From Solimonas sp. K1W22B-7 (GTDB lineage Bacteria > Pseudomonadota > Gammaproteobacteria > Nevskiales > Nevskiaceae): DNA of 64,000 bases. The stretch spans positions 1,302,001 to 1,366,000 of the forward strand of contig NZ_CP031704.1 of the NCBI RefSeq assembly GCF_003428335.1, in the 5' to 3' direction. Both the position numbers and the translations under genes were made by a program. Of this stretch, positions 42,712 through 51,699 are shown in pieces; the first letter of the stretch is position 1; each line of letters opens with the position of its first letter. Below the pieces are notes generated by a model, which saw only the letters and a program-made list of their open reading frames with translations, was not told the origin of the DNA and made no database searches.

Positions 42712-45438
42712 TCACTTCTTTACGCCCTCGGCGCCGAGCAGGCCCAGGCTACGTGCCTTTGCCAGAGCGCCCGAGCGATTCTTGCTGCCGAGCTTGCCGT
42801 AGATGTTGTGCAGGTGCCACTTCAGCGTGCCCTCGCTGATGAAGATCGACTCCGCGATTTCCCGATTGCTGAGGCCGGAGTCGAGCTGGCGCAGGATCTT
42901 CAGCTCGCGCTTGGTCAGCTCCTCGACCAGCCCGGAGACCGGGCGCGCCGCGGCCCCGCCGGCGGGTTCCAGCAGGCTGCGCAGCAGGCCGGCGACTGCC
43001 GGATCGCGCGACAGCGCAGTGCCGCCGCGCTGCGCGATCGCGGCGACTTCCGCGGCGTCGTCCAGGAACAGGCGCCGGTACCCATGTGCCGTGCCCAGTT
43101 GCAGGGCCTCGCCCAGCGCCGCCGCCGCCGGTTCCGGGGCACCGGCATGGCGCTGCGCCGCCGCGAGCAGCAACAGCAGCTCCGCCTGGCGGCGCAGCAG
43201 CCCCTTCTCGCGGGCGTGGCGTAGAGCCGACTCCAGCGGCCGGACTGCGCTGGCAGGGTTGCTGTGCAGCAGCAGCCGCGTCGCGGAGCGCGAGGCCTTC
43301 TCCGCCGCCATGTCCCAGCCCGTGGCCGCTTCGACCGGCCGGTCGATGCCGTAGCGCCCGGCCAGCGCCAGCGCCGCATCGAATTCGCGTGAGCGGCAGC
43401 GCCAGCCGCATTCCTCGGTGGCCAGGGTGATCTCCACCCGCGGCAGGCCGCGCCGCGCCGCCGCCTCGCGTCCCGCTTGCAGGCTGGCGTAGCCGGCCTC
43501 GGCATTGCCCTGCAGGAACTGCAGGCGCGCCTGCGTCAGCCAGGCCATGATCAGCACGTCGGCGGTGCCGTACTCCTCCAGGTTGACCAGGCCGACCTCC
43601 AGGTGGCGCAGCGCCTGCTCGGTCTCGTCGAATTCGTAAGCCACCGCTGCCAGGATCACCTCGAAGACGCTGGCATGGCTGCGATGGCCGTCGAGCTTGT
43701 CGCGCAGCAGCTCCAGCCCGGCCTGGCAGCAGCGCCGTGCATCACCGTAGGCGCCGCGCTTCATCAGCAGGAACGCTTCGACCGTGTAGCTCCAGGCCAG
43801 GCCGTAGTAACCCTGGTGCGCCTGCAGCACGCGCCGGCCCTGCTGCATCGCCTGCAGGCCCGCATCGATGTCGCCGCAGCTCTTGTGGCCGAAGGCCAGC
43901 GAGTTCCATGCCGAGCCGAGCTGCACCGGCGCCGCCTGCGGCCAGCGCTCCAGCCAATGCTGCGCCGTCTCGCGCACCTTGCGGCCCTCGTCGCCGAGGG
44001 CCTGGGCGAGGACCTGTTGCAGCTCCAGCGCACAACGGATCGTGTCGATGCCGTCGCGCTGTGCCGCGGCGTCGGCGGTTTCCAGGCGCGTCAGCAGGCG
44101 CTCCAGATGACGCACCTGCGCCTGGGCCTGGTCCAGCCGCGTCGCGAACAGCAGCGAGAGGGCATAGTTGATGCGGATCGTCGGGTAGCGGTCCATCCAC
44201 TCGTGCGGGATCGCGTGCATCCAGCGCAGCACCATCTGGTGATACCCGAGCCGGTGAGAGGTGTCCTCGACGGTTTCGGCCAGCCATTGCGTGGCCGGCT
44301 CCCAGGCCTCGGCGCGGATCGCGGCATTGATCGCATCCTCGGTGTGGCCGCGCTGCTGCAGCCACTGCGCGCCGCGCAGCAGTACCGCCGCGCAGTCCTG
44401 TGGCTGCGCCATCCGGTAGCGCCGGCGGAAATACTCGCCGACCAGCTGGTGGAAGCGGAACCACTCGCCGCGACGGTCAAGCGCGATCAGGAACAGGTTG
44501 CGCGCCTGCAACTCGGCCAGCAGTGTCTCGGCCCGGTCGTTGCCGGTGGCGGCGCGCGCCAGTGCGCCGCCGATGCGATCGAACTGCGCGGCCTGGAACA
44601 GGAAACACCGCGTGGTCTCGTCGAGCCGGCTCAGCACCACGTCGCCGAGGTAGTCGATGAGACTCTGGTCGGAGCCGGCAAAGGCTTCGATCAGCTGTTC
44701 GCGATCCGGCGCGCCCTGCAGCGCCAGCGCCGCCAGTTCCAGCCCGGCCGGCCAGCCCTCGGTCTTGCGCACCAGCTGCATCAGGTCCTGCGCCGACAGC
44801 TCGCCATCCAGGCGCGCCTGGCAGAAACGCCTGGCCTCGTCGTAGTCGAACGTCAGGTCGTGCTGCGAAAGTTCGAACAGGCTGCCGCGCACGCGCAGGC
44901 CGCCGAGACGGACCTTGGCGTCCTCGCGCGAGCCGATCAGGAACTGGATGCGTTTCGGTGCGTAGTTGAGCAGCCATTCCACTACCTGCAGGGCCTCGGC
45001 GTTGTGCAGGCAGTGCAGGTCGTCGAGGAACAGGGCGATGCGCCGTTCCACCCGCCCCAGGTCGGCCGCCAGGGACTCGAGCACCAGCTTGGGGGCGCTC
45101 GCCGGCCCGTCCAGCTGCGCCGTCGCATCGGCTCCGATCTCCGGCGCCACCGTCTGCAGCGCCCCGACCAGGTAGCGCAGCAGACGCGCCGGATCGTTGT
45201 CGTCCTCGTCCAGCGACAGCCAGGCGCAGAGGGTGTCGCGCTCGCCGAGCAACTGGAACCAATGGGCCAGCAGCGTGGATTTTCCGTAGCCGGCCGGCGC
45301 GACGACGCTGGCCACGGTGGCCTGCCCGGCCAGCAGCGCCGCCGGCGGGTCCAGGCGCGGCCGCGGCAGTGGCCGCTGCGTGCCCCCTCCGGGGAACAGC
45401 TTGGCCTCGACGAGCGTGATCTGCGCACTGGCGGTCAT
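42712..45438 (-). CDS. MalT-like LuxR-family regulator (LAL type)
   Basis: A 908-residue STAND/LAL regulator. Walker A lies at about 47-55 (APAGYGKST) and Walker B at RIALFLDDLHCL near 135. A long tetratricopeptide-like helical region covers the middle, and a C-terminal LuxR HTH reads LTKRELKILRQL, then NREIAESIFISEGTLKWHL. MalT-type proteins activate catabolic operons when bound to ATP and an inducer. The start is ATG 45438 with GGAGCGG. It lies between two units that carry the CCTAAC-N4-GTTAGG palindrome, and one site lies 34 bases upstream of its own ATG, suggesting autoregulation. Confidence 0.9.
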   Translation of the reverse strand: MTASAQITLVEAKLFPGGGTQRPLPRPRLDPPAALLAGQATVASVVAPAGYGKSTLLAHWFQLLGERDTLCAWLSLDEDDNDPARLLRYLVGALQTVAPEIGADATAQLDGPASAPKLVLESLAADLGRVERRIALFLDDLHCLHNAEALQVVEWLLNYAPKRIQFLIGSREDAKVRLGGLRVRGSLFELSQHDLTFDYDEARRFCQARLDGELSAQDLMQLVRKTEGWPAGLELAALALQGAPDREQLIEAFAGSDQSLIDYLGDVVLSRLDETTRCFLFQAAQFDRIGGALARAATGNDRAETLLAELQARNLFLIALDRRGEWFRFHQLVGEYFRRRYRMAQPQDCAAVLLRGAQWLQQRGHTEDAINAAIRAEAWEPATQWLAETVEDTSHRLGYHQMVLRWMHAIPHEWMDRYPTIRINYALSLLFATRLDQAQAQVRHLERLLTRLETADAAAQRDGIDTIRCALELQQVLAQALGDEGRKVRETAQHWLERWPQAAPVQLGSAWNSLAFGHKSCGDIDAGLQAMQQGRRVLQAHQGYYGLAWSYTVEAFLLMKRGAYGDARRCCQAGLELLRDKLDGHRSHASVFEVILAAVAYEFDETEQALRHLEVGLVNLEEYGTADVLIMAWLTQARLQFLQGNAEAGYASLQAGREAAARRGLPRVEITLATEECGWRCRSREFDAALALAGRYGIDRPVEAATGWDMAAEKASRSATRLLLHSNPASAVRPLESALRHAREKGLLRRQAELLLLLAAAQRHAGAPEPAAAALGEALQLGTAHGYRRLFLDDAAEVAAIAQRGGTALSRDPAVAGLLRSLLEPAGGAAARPVSGLVEELTKRELKILRQLDSGLSNREIAESIFISEGTLKWHLHNIYGKLGSKNRSGALAKARSLGLLGAEGVKK

Positions 45439-45471
45439 GGCCGCTCCTGGTCGGTGTCTCCTCCCCCAAAT

Positions 45472-45487
45472 CCTAACTTCAGTTAGG
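45472..45487 (+). promoter_or_regulatory. CCTAAC-N4-GTTAGG site in the luxR/acyl-CoA operon divergent region
   Basis: A perfect palindrome CCTAACTTCAGTTAGG preceded by CCCCCAAAT. It lies 71 bases before the acyl-CoA dehydrogenase ATG and 33 bases before the regulator ATG on the other strand. Confidence 0.78.
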
Positions 45488-45558
45488 TCTTTTGGCAGCG
45501 GTTGGTTCCCAAAGTACCACCCATCGCCGCCACACGGCAGCAACCGAGGAGAACACAC

Positions 45559-46806
45559 ATGGCATACGACGGCATCCGGGTCCAGCTGGGCCCCACGGGG
45601 CTGGAACCCCAGCAGAGCGAAACGGAGGAGGCCATCCTGACCGGTGTCCGCCGCTTCGCCGAAAAGGTCATGCGGCCGATCGGCCGCGAACTCGACGAGC
45701 TGCACGACCCCAACCAGGTGATCGCGCCGGGCTCGTCCCTGTGGACCCTGCTGGGCGAGTACCAGAAGCTGGGCCTGACCGTCGGCTCGATCTTCGAGCT
45801 GCCGGCCGAGGAGCGCGGCCGCATCATGTCCACCGCCTTCGAGGAACTGGGCTGGGGCGACGGCGGCCTGGCGATCTGCCTGGCGGCCTCCACGGTGCCG
45901 TGGATCGTGATGCACGCGATGCAGAACCAGACCCTGCTGGAGCGCTACCCGGAGGATCGCGTCGGCTGCTGGGGCATCACCGAGCCCGACCACGGCTCCG
46001 ACATCCTCGATTTCGGCCGCCAGACCGCGCAGCCGGGCTCGTCCTACGGCAAGCCCAACTGCGTCGTCCGCATCGACGGCGACGAACTGGTCGTCAGCGG
46101 CCAGAAATCCGCCTGGGTGTCCAACGGCCCGATCGCCGGCCTGTGCTGCCTGTTCGCCTCGCTGGACGACGGCAGCGGCGAGTTCAAGCAGTGCTGCGTG
46201 ATCCTGCCGCTGGACCGTCCCGGCGTGTCGCGCGGCAAGGTGCTGGACAAGCTTGGCCAGCGCGCCCTGACCCAGGGCGAGTTGTACTTCGACGACGTGC
46301 GCGTGTCGCGGGACCACATGGTCGCCGCGCCGGGCGAGCCGTACCACGCCGCGATCTACGCGCTGCTGGCCGAGGCCAACTGCATCATGGCCTCGATCTG
46401 GACCGGTGCCGCCCGCGCCGCCTACGAGCACGCCCTGGAGTACGCCCACACGCGCAAGCAGGGCGGGGTGCCGATCATCCGCCACCAGAACGTGCGCTAC
46501 CGCCTGTTCCACATGTTCCGCAAGGTCGAGGCCTCGCGCGCCCTGGCGCGGCGCGTCATGTACTTCAACCACACCAGCCCGGTGCCGGCGATCCAGGGCT
46601 CCATCGCCGCCAAGATCACCGCCACGCAGACCGCGTTCGAGGTTGCCTCCGAGGCCATCCAGATGTTCGGCGGCAACGGCGTCACCCGCGAGTACCCGGT
46701 GGAGAAGCTGCTGCGCGACGCCCGCTCCTCGATGATCGAGGACGGCTGCAACGAGTTCCTCGCCATCAAGGGCGGCACCTACCTCGCCGACCCGGTGCGC
46801 TACTGA
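45559..46806 (+). CDS. Acyl-CoA dehydrogenase
   Basis: A 415-residue acyl-CoA dehydrogenase starting at ATG 45559 behind GAGGAG. Domains run in the usual order: N-terminal helices, beta-domain with WGITEPDHGSDILD, C-terminal helices with FGGNGVTREYPVEKLLRDAR. The C-terminal catalytic glutamate is retained in SMIEDGCNE, though the usual GT is replaced by GC. The substrate is probably a medium or long acyl-CoA. It is first in an operon of four genes and is likely activated by the MalT-like regulator. Confidence 0.86.
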   Translation: MAYDGIRVQLGPTGLEPQQSETEEAILTGVRRFAEKVMRPIGRELDELHDPNQVIAPGSSLWTLLGEYQKLGLTVGSIFELPAEERGRIMSTAFEELGWGDGGLAICLAASTVPWIVMHAMQNQTLLERYPEDRVGCWGITEPDHGSDILDFGRQTAQPGSSYGKPNCVVRIDGDELVVSGQKSAWVSNGPIAGLCCLFASLDDGSGEFKQCCVILPLDRPGVSRGKVLDKLGQRALTQGELYFDDVRVSRDHMVAAPGEPYHAAIYALLAEANCIMASIWTGAARAAYEHALEYAHTRKQGGVPIIRHQNVRYRLFHMFRKVEASRALARRVMYFNHTSPVPAIQGSIAAKITATQTAFEVASEAIQMFGGNGVTREYPVEKLLRDARSSMIEDGCNEFLAIKGGTYLADPVRY

Positions 46807-46818
46807 AGCGATGCCGCC

Positions 46819-48054
46819 ATGAAAACCAATGCATACGTCGCCGGCGTCGCCATGACGCGCTTCGGCAAGTTCCTCGACCGCGGCCTCAAGTCGCTCGCCG
46901 CCGAGGCCATCGGCGGAGCCCTGCAGGACGCCGGCCTCGAAGCCGCCGATCTCCAGGCCGCCTACATGGGCAACGGCGCCGCCGGCGTCACCACCGGCCA
47001 GGTGCTGATTCCCGGCGAGGCGGTGCTGCGCGGCATGGGCATCGGCCGCATTCCGGTGATCAACGTCGAGAACGCCTGCGCCACCTCCGCCACCGCCTTC
47101 CAGCAAGCCGCTCAGATGATCACGCTCGGCGTCTACGACGTGGTCCTGGTCTGCGGTTTCGAGAAGCTCTACAACGAAGACAAGCGCAAGACCTTTTCGG
47201 TGTTCCAGGGCGCGGTCGACCTGGAAGCCATCGACGAGGTACTGGCCGGCCTGGCGCAGAACATGAAGGACACCGGCGCCACCGGCGACCTCGAGGGCGC
47301 CGGCACCAGGCGCTCGCTGTTCATGGACCTGTACGCCAGCATGGCGCGCAGCTACATGCAGCGTACCGGAGCCACCGCGAAGCATTTCGCCATGGTCTCG
47401 GCCAAGAACTCGCTGCACGGCAGCCTCAACCCCAAGGCGCAGTACCAGGACCGCCTGACGGTGGAGGAAGTGCTGGCCGCGCCGATGATCGCCGACCCGA
47501 TGACCCTGCTGATGTGCTCGCCGATCGGCGACGGCGCCGCCGCGGTGGTGCTGGTGTCCGAGCGCAAGGCCCGCGCCATGGGGCTCAGGGACAGGGTCCG
47601 CGTGCTGTCCTCGGTGCTGGCCTCCGGCTTCGACTATGCCGCAGGGCAGGAGACCGTGCCGGAGTACGCCGCGCGCCTGGCCTACGAGGCCGCCGGTGTC
47701 GGCCCGCGCGATCTCGACGTGGTCGAGCTGCACGACGCCTCCTCGCCGGCCGAAGTCATCTACTACGAATACCTCGGCCTGGCGCCGAAGAACGAGGGCG
47801 CCGCCCTGGTCGAGAGCGGCGCCACCACCCTGGGCGGCCGCATCCCGGTCAACACCTCCGGCGGCCTGCTGCGCAAGGGCCATCCCATCGGCGCTTCCGG
47901 CGCCGGACAGATCGTCGAGCTGGTCGAGCAGCTGCGCGGCCGCGCCGGCGGCCGCCAAGTGGAGGGCGCGCGCACCGCGATGGCGGAGAACGGCGGCGGC
48001 TTCATCGGCAACGACGTCGCCGCCATCGTCATCAGCGTGCTGCAGCGGGAGTGA
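46819..48054 (+). CDS. Thiolase, SCP2/lipid-transfer type
   Basis: A 411-residue thiolase-fold protein. The nucleophile is C87 in VENACATS, with HDASSP near 305 and KGHPIGASG near 355. The second active-site cysteine region of classical thiolases reads ENGGG here, as in SCP2-type thiolases and the lipid-transfer-protein family that cleave 3-ketoacyl-CoA of branched or sterol side chains. It follows the dehydrogenase by 12 bases and precedes the acyl-CoA ligase by five. Direction of catalysis (cleavage or condensation) cannot be settled by sequence. Confidence 0.87.
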   Translation: MKTNAYVAGVAMTRFGKFLDRGLKSLAAEAIGGALQDAGLEAADLQAAYMGNGAAGVTTGQVLIPGEAVLRGMGIGRIPVINVENACATSATAFQQAAQMITLGVYDVVLVCGFEKLYNEDKRKTFSVFQGAVDLEAIDEVLAGLAQNMKDTGATGDLEGAGTRRSLFMDLYASMARSYMQRTGATAKHFAMVSAKNSLHGSLNPKAQYQDRLTVEEVLAAPMIADPMTLLMCSPIGDGAAAVVLVSERKARAMGLRDRVRVLSSVLASGFDYAAGQETVPEYAARLAYEAAGVGPRDLDVVELHDASSPAEVIYYEYLGLAPKNEGAALVESGATTLGGRIPVNTSGGLLRKGHPIGASGAGQIVELVEQLRGRAGGRQVEGARTAMAENGGGFIGNDVAAIVISVLQRE

Positions 48055-48059
48055 AGAAC

Positions 48060-49667
48060 ATGAGCAGGCATTCCGAACTGACCCTGGCGGGCATCCTCGC
48101 CAACCGCGCCGCCGAGCGCCCCGACCTCGACGTGCTGACGATCGAGGGCGGCGGCAAGCGTCCGGACGAAGTCCGCAGCTATCGCCAGCTGTGGAACCAC
48201 GGCCGCTCGCTGGCCGCCGGGCTGACCGCGCTGGGGCTGCAGCAGGGCGAGCGCTTCGCGCTGCTGATGGCCAACCACGCCGAGTTCGTCGAGGCGATGG
48301 TCGCCGCGGCGGTGTCCGGTACGGTGTTCGTGCCGATTGACCCGCGCACCCGCGGCGACAAGCTGGCCTACATGCTGCGCTTCGCCAACTGCCGCGGCGT
48401 CATCGCCGCCGACTACGCGCTGCCGAACCTCGCGGAGGTCCACCGCGATCTTCCCGAGCTGAAATGGATCGTGGGCCTGCCGACGGACGAGGGCAAGGCC
48501 TTCGACGACACGCTGCGCCAGCACGGCGTCGTGCCCTGGTCGCAGCTGCTCTTGGCCGACCCCGAGAGCGTCACTCCCGTCGAGTTGCCACCGGAAGCGG
48601 CGATGCAGCTGATCTACACCTCGGGCACCACCGGCGATCCCAAGGGCATCGTCATGACCCACCGGCGCTATTGCGAGAACGCCGCGGTCGCGCCCCGCCT
48701 GTTCGGCTACCGCCCGGACGACCGCCCGTATTCCGGACTGTCGATGACCCATGCCAACGCCCAGGTCCTGACGCTGGGTTCGGCGCTCGCCGCCGGCCTG
48801 CGCTGCGTGCTGTCGCGCCGCTTCACCAAGTCGCGGCTGTGGGACATCACCCGCCAGTACGGCTGCACCAGCTTCAACCTGCTCGGCGGCATGACCACCG
48901 CGGTCTATGCCGACCCGCCGAAGCCCGACGACGCCGACAACCCGGTGCGCTTCATCGTCTCGGCCGGCATGCCGGCGGCGATCTGGGCGGACTTCGAGCA
49001 GCGCTTCGGCGTGCAGATCCTGGAGTTCTACGGCGCCGCCGAGGGCGGCCTGACGGTCAAGCCCCTCGGTGCCGGCCCGGTCGGCTCCATCGGCAAGCCG
49101 ATCCCGACGCTGCAGCACCGCATCGTCGACGACGAGGGCCGCGATGTACCGCGCGGGCAGCCGGGCGAGCTGCTGTTCCGGTACGCCGACGGCTCGGACT
49201 TCAAGGTCGAGTACCACCAGAACCCGGAAGCCAGCGCCAGGAAATGCAAGGACGGCTGGCTGCACATGGGCGACGTCGTCACCGAGGATGCGGACGGCTG
49301 GCTGTACTTCCAGTTCCGCAAGGGCGGCGGCATCCGCTGCAACGGCGACTTCATCAACCCGGCTTTCGTCGAGAAGGCGATCGCCGAGTCGTCCCAGGTG
49401 GACGACGTCTACGTCTATGGCGTGCCGGCGAAGTCCGGCGTGCCCGGCGAGAAGGATCCGGTCGCCGCCGTCGTACCGAAGAACCCCGTGGGCTTCGATC
49501 CGCAGGCCCTGTTCAGGGCCTGCCGCAAGAAGCTCGAGGCCAACTTCGTTCCGCGCTACATCCAGGTGCTGGAACAGATTCCCAAGACCGCCTCGGAAAA
49601 ACCCCAGGAGCGTTTCCTGATCGAGGCCTTCGAACGCAACCCCACCCAAGTCCATACCGAAACCTGA
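48060..49667 (+). CDS. AMP-binding acyl-CoA synthetase
   Basis: A 535-residue ANL-superfamily enzyme that activates a carboxylic acid with ATP and CoA. Motifs are LIYTSGTTGDPKG near 182, the adenylate site FYGAAEGG near 323 and GWLHMGDVV followed by YFQFRKGGGIRCNG near 400-425; the catalytic C-terminal lysine would be in KTASEKPQERF near 510. It resembles carnitine/crotonobetaine and medium-chain acid ligases. It is in the operon with the acyl-CoA dehydrogenase and thiolase. Confidence 0.86.
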   Translation: MSRHSELTLAGILANRAAERPDLDVLTIEGGGKRPDEVRSYRQLWNHGRSLAAGLTALGLQQGERFALLMANHAEFVEAMVAAAVSGTVFVPIDPRTRGDKLAYMLRFANCRGVIAADYALPNLAEVHRDLPELKWIVGLPTDEGKAFDDTLRQHGVVPWSQLLLADPESVTPVELPPEAAMQLIYTSGTTGDPKGIVMTHRRYCENAAVAPRLFGYRPDDRPYSGLSMTHANAQVLTLGSALAAGLRCVLSRRFTKSRLWDITRQYGCTSFNLLGGMTTAVYADPPKPDDADNPVRFIVSAGMPAAIWADFEQRFGVQILEFYGAAEGGLTVKPLGAGPVGSIGKPIPTLQHRIVDDEGRDVPRGQPGELLFRYADGSDFKVEYHQNPEASARKCKDGWLHMGDVVTEDADGWLYFQFRKGGGIRCNGDFINPAFVEKAIAESSQVDDVYVYGVPAKSGVPGEKDPVAAVVPKNPVGFDPQALFRACRKKLEANFVPRYIQVLEQIPKTASEKPQERFLIEAFERNPTQVHTET

Positions 49668-49678
49668 GGAGAATCACC

Positions 49679-50803
49679 ATGTCCAACTCACGCAACATCG
49701 TCGTCTACGGCGGCAGCGGCTACACCGGCAAGCTGATCGGCGAAGCCCTGGCCCACCGCCGCATCCCCTTCTACTTCGCCGGCCGCAATGCCGACAAGCT
49801 GAAGAAGAACCTGGACATCATCCGCGAGCGCATGGGCGCCGACGCCTGGAAGCTCGACGCCGAAGTCGTCGCCGTCGAGCACGACAAGGCCGCGGTGCTG
49901 CCGCTGTTCAGGAAGGCCAAGGTCGTCATCAACGTCGTCGGTCCGTTCATGCAGCTGGCCTGGCCGATCGTGGAAGCGTCGCTGGAAGCCGGCTGCCACT
50001 ACATCGACACCACCGGCGAGCAGGACTGGACCAAGGCCATCGGCGAGAAGTACGGCGCCCCGTTCGCGGCCAGGCAGCTGCTGCTGGCCCCGGCCACCTC
50101 GTTCATGTGGTCTGCCGGCGCCATCGCCGCCGAAGTCGTGCTCGAGGACCCGGAAATCGACACGCTCGACATCCTCTACCAGGTCGATAACGGCCTGCCC
50201 TCGGAGGCCTCGACCAAGTCCTTCCTGCGCATGGTCTGCAGCGAGACCGCGCAGTACTACGTCGAGCAGAACGAGTTCAAGGCCTGGCCGAACGACAAGG
50301 CCTACCTGGTGACGCTGCCGTACCGCAACCAGCTGGTGCACGCCCATCCCTGGGGCGGCGCCTGCGAGCCGATCTGGTTCAAGGACCGCCTGCGCAACAT
50401 CAAGGTGCTGACCGCGATCGGCGAGCACCTGATCGACGGCGTCATCACCGCGATCAAGGCCTTCAACGAAAAGGCTCCGGGCCTCGACCAGGCCGGCAAG
50501 GAAGCGCTGACCAACGCCATCGGCGACCAGATCAACACCGGCGAACCGCCGAAGGACGATCCGGACGTGCAGCGCGGCGTGATCGTGGTGCATGGACAGA
50601 GCCGCACCAAAACCAGGACCTACGTGATGAACCTGTCGGCGGCCTACACCTGGACCGGCGAGATCTGCGCCGAGAGTGCCGAGCGCATCCTCAATGGCCA
50701 GCTCAAGGCCGTCGGCTTCCAGCCGGTCAGCCGCGCCTTCGGTCACCGCGAGCTGATCCGCAAGTTCAACGCGATGGGCTACACCAGCGCGCTGCCCGAC
50801 TGA
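49679..50803 (+). CDS. Saccharopine dehydrogenase-like (trans-acting enoyl reductase type) protein
   Basis: A 374-residue protein with an N-terminal Rossmann motif VVYGGSGYTGKLIGEAL, then VINVVGPFMQLAWPIVEA near 82 and CHYIDTTGEQ near 105. These match the saccharopine dehydrogenase NADP-binding family that includes mycobacterial trans-acting enoyl reductases. Lysine metabolism is unlikely in this setting; reduction of an acyl or ketone intermediate is more plausible. It starts 11 bases after the ligase and is followed by a strong hairpin. Confidence 0.82.
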   Translation: MSNSRNIVVYGGSGYTGKLIGEALAHRRIPFYFAGRNADKLKKNLDIIRERMGADAWKLDAEVVAVEHDKAAVLPLFRKAKVVINVVGPFMQLAWPIVEASLEAGCHYIDTTGEQDWTKAIGEKYGAPFAARQLLLAPATSFMWSAGAIAAEVVLEDPEIDTLDILYQVDNGLPSEASTKSFLRMVCSETAQYYVEQNEFKAWPNDKAYLVTLPYRNQLVHAHPWGGACEPIWFKDRLRNIKVLTAIGEHLIDGVITAIKAFNEKAPGLDQAGKEALTNAIGDQINTGEPPKDDPDVQRGVIVVHGQSRTKTRTYVMNLSAAYTWTGEICAESAERILNGQLKAVGFQPVSRAFGHRELIRKFNAMGYTSALPD

Positions 50804-50808
50804 GTCCT

Positions 50809-50844
50809 GGCGGCTACCGGGCGCCCCCGGCGCCCGTAGCCGCC
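50809..50844 (+). terminator. Strong 16-bp hairpin between operon end and thioesterase gene
   Basis: The arms GGCGGCTAC/GTAGCCGCC and GGGCGCC/GGCGCCC stack with one bulged C around a 3-base loop. There is no T-tract, so it may act as an mRNA 3' stabiliser or attenuator. It ends 14 bases before the thioesterase ATG, next to its GGAG site. Confidence 0.6.
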
Positions 50845-50858
50845 GCCGGAGCCCCGAC

Positions 50859-51359
50859 ATGGATCACCCCAGCCACGAATTGAGCATGACCCTGCTGATG
50901 ACGCCCGACACGGCCAACTTCACCGGCAACGTCCACGGCGGCAACCTGCTGCATCTGCTGGACCAGGTCGCCTACGCCTGCGCCAGCCGCTACTGCAGGC
51001 GCTATGTGGTCACCCTGTCGGTCGACCAGGTGGTGTTCAAGCAGCCGATCCACGTCGGCGAACTGGTGACCTGCCTGGCCGCGGTCAACTACACCGGCAA
51101 CACCTCGATGGAAATCGGCATCCGGGTGGTCACGGAGAACATCCAGACCCAGGTGCGGCGCCACGCCAACAGCTGCTACTTCACCATGGTCGCGATCGAC
51201 ACGCAGGGCAAGCCGGTCGCGGTCCCCCGGCGGCTGCCGTCGACCGCGGACGAACACCGCCGCCACCAGGCCGCCCGCCTGCGGCTGCAGTTGCGCCGCG
51301 AGATGCAGCAGCGGCAGGAGGCCATCCAGCAGGCCGGCGAGGCCACGGCGGCGGCCTGA
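50859..51359 (+). CDS. Acyl-CoA thioesterase, hotdog fold (YciA/BACH-like)
   Basis: A 166-residue hotdog thioesterase. MTPDTANFTGNVHGGNLLHL followed by LDQVA carries the family's active-site asparagine, histidine and aspartate, and the second half VVTLSVDQVVFKQPIHVGE is typical. It hydrolyses acyl-CoA to acid and CoA. The C-terminal 35 residues are a charged glutamine/arginine helix. It sits between the acyl-CoA operon and the PHA block and may balance CoA pools. Confidence 0.86.
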   Translation: MDHPSHELSMTLLMTPDTANFTGNVHGGNLLHLLDQVAYACASRYCRRYVVTLSVDQVVFKQPIHVGELVTCLAAVNYTGNTSMEIGIRVVTENIQTQVRRHANSCYFTMVAIDTQGKPVAVPRRLPSTADEHRRHQAARLRLQLRREMQQRQEAIQQAGEATAAA

Positions 51360-51395
51360 ACGGCAGGGGCCACGGCGACCGGATTCCCCCAAAAA

Positions 51396-51411
51396 CCTAT
51401 CTAAGGTTCGG
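51396..51411 (+). promoter_or_regulatory. Degenerate CCTAAC-N4-GTTAGG site upstream of the PHA block
   Basis: CCTATCTAAGGTTCGG matches the two perfect sites at five of six bases in each half. It is preceded by CCCCCAAAAA, very like the flank of the 45472 site, and ends 71 bases before ATG 51483, exactly as at 45559. Confidence 0.65.
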
Positions 51412-51482
51412 TGCGCAACCCACCCCCGGTCACCCATCATTTCATCGTCCGACATGGACTTGCACACCCAGGAGCTAGAGTC

Positions 51483-51680
51483 ATGATTCCCCATTTCGCC
51501 TTCTCGGATTATCCGCAGCGCGTGCGCCGGCTGCCGCGGCTGCCCTCGGCGGCCCGCAACGGCGCGCCCCTCGGCCGCAGCCCCGCCCGGGTCCGCCCGC
51601 AGGTCGTCGAGACCGCGGATGCCGGCGAGTACCTGCCGGCTTACCTGAGCCTCATCGGCCGTCATTTCGGCCGGCCCTGA
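51483..51680 (+). CDS. Small basic protein, 66 residues
   Basis: ATG 51483 has GGAGCTAGAG upstream. The product starts MIPHFAFSDYPQRVRRLPRL and is rich in arginine and proline, with a C-terminal EYLPAYLSLIGRHFGRP. I recognise no family. It is first gene behind a CCTAAC-type site and 19 bases before the MaoC gene, so it may be a PHA-granule-associated or regulatory peptide; that is speculation from position. Confidence 0.55.
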   Translation: MIPHFAFSDYPQRVRRLPRLPSAARNGAPLGRSPARVRPQVVETADAGEYLPAYLSLIGRHFGRP

Positions 51681-51699
51681 ACGGAAGACGGAGAACGCC

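Noticed and set aside
45439-47958. Upstream extension of the MalT-like regulator frame by more than 800 codons
   Set aside because: The extension is antisense to the acyl-CoA dehydrogenase and thiolase genes and crosses the CCTAAC-type site. The Shine-Dalgarno-preceded ATG at 45438 gives the normal LAL-regulator length.
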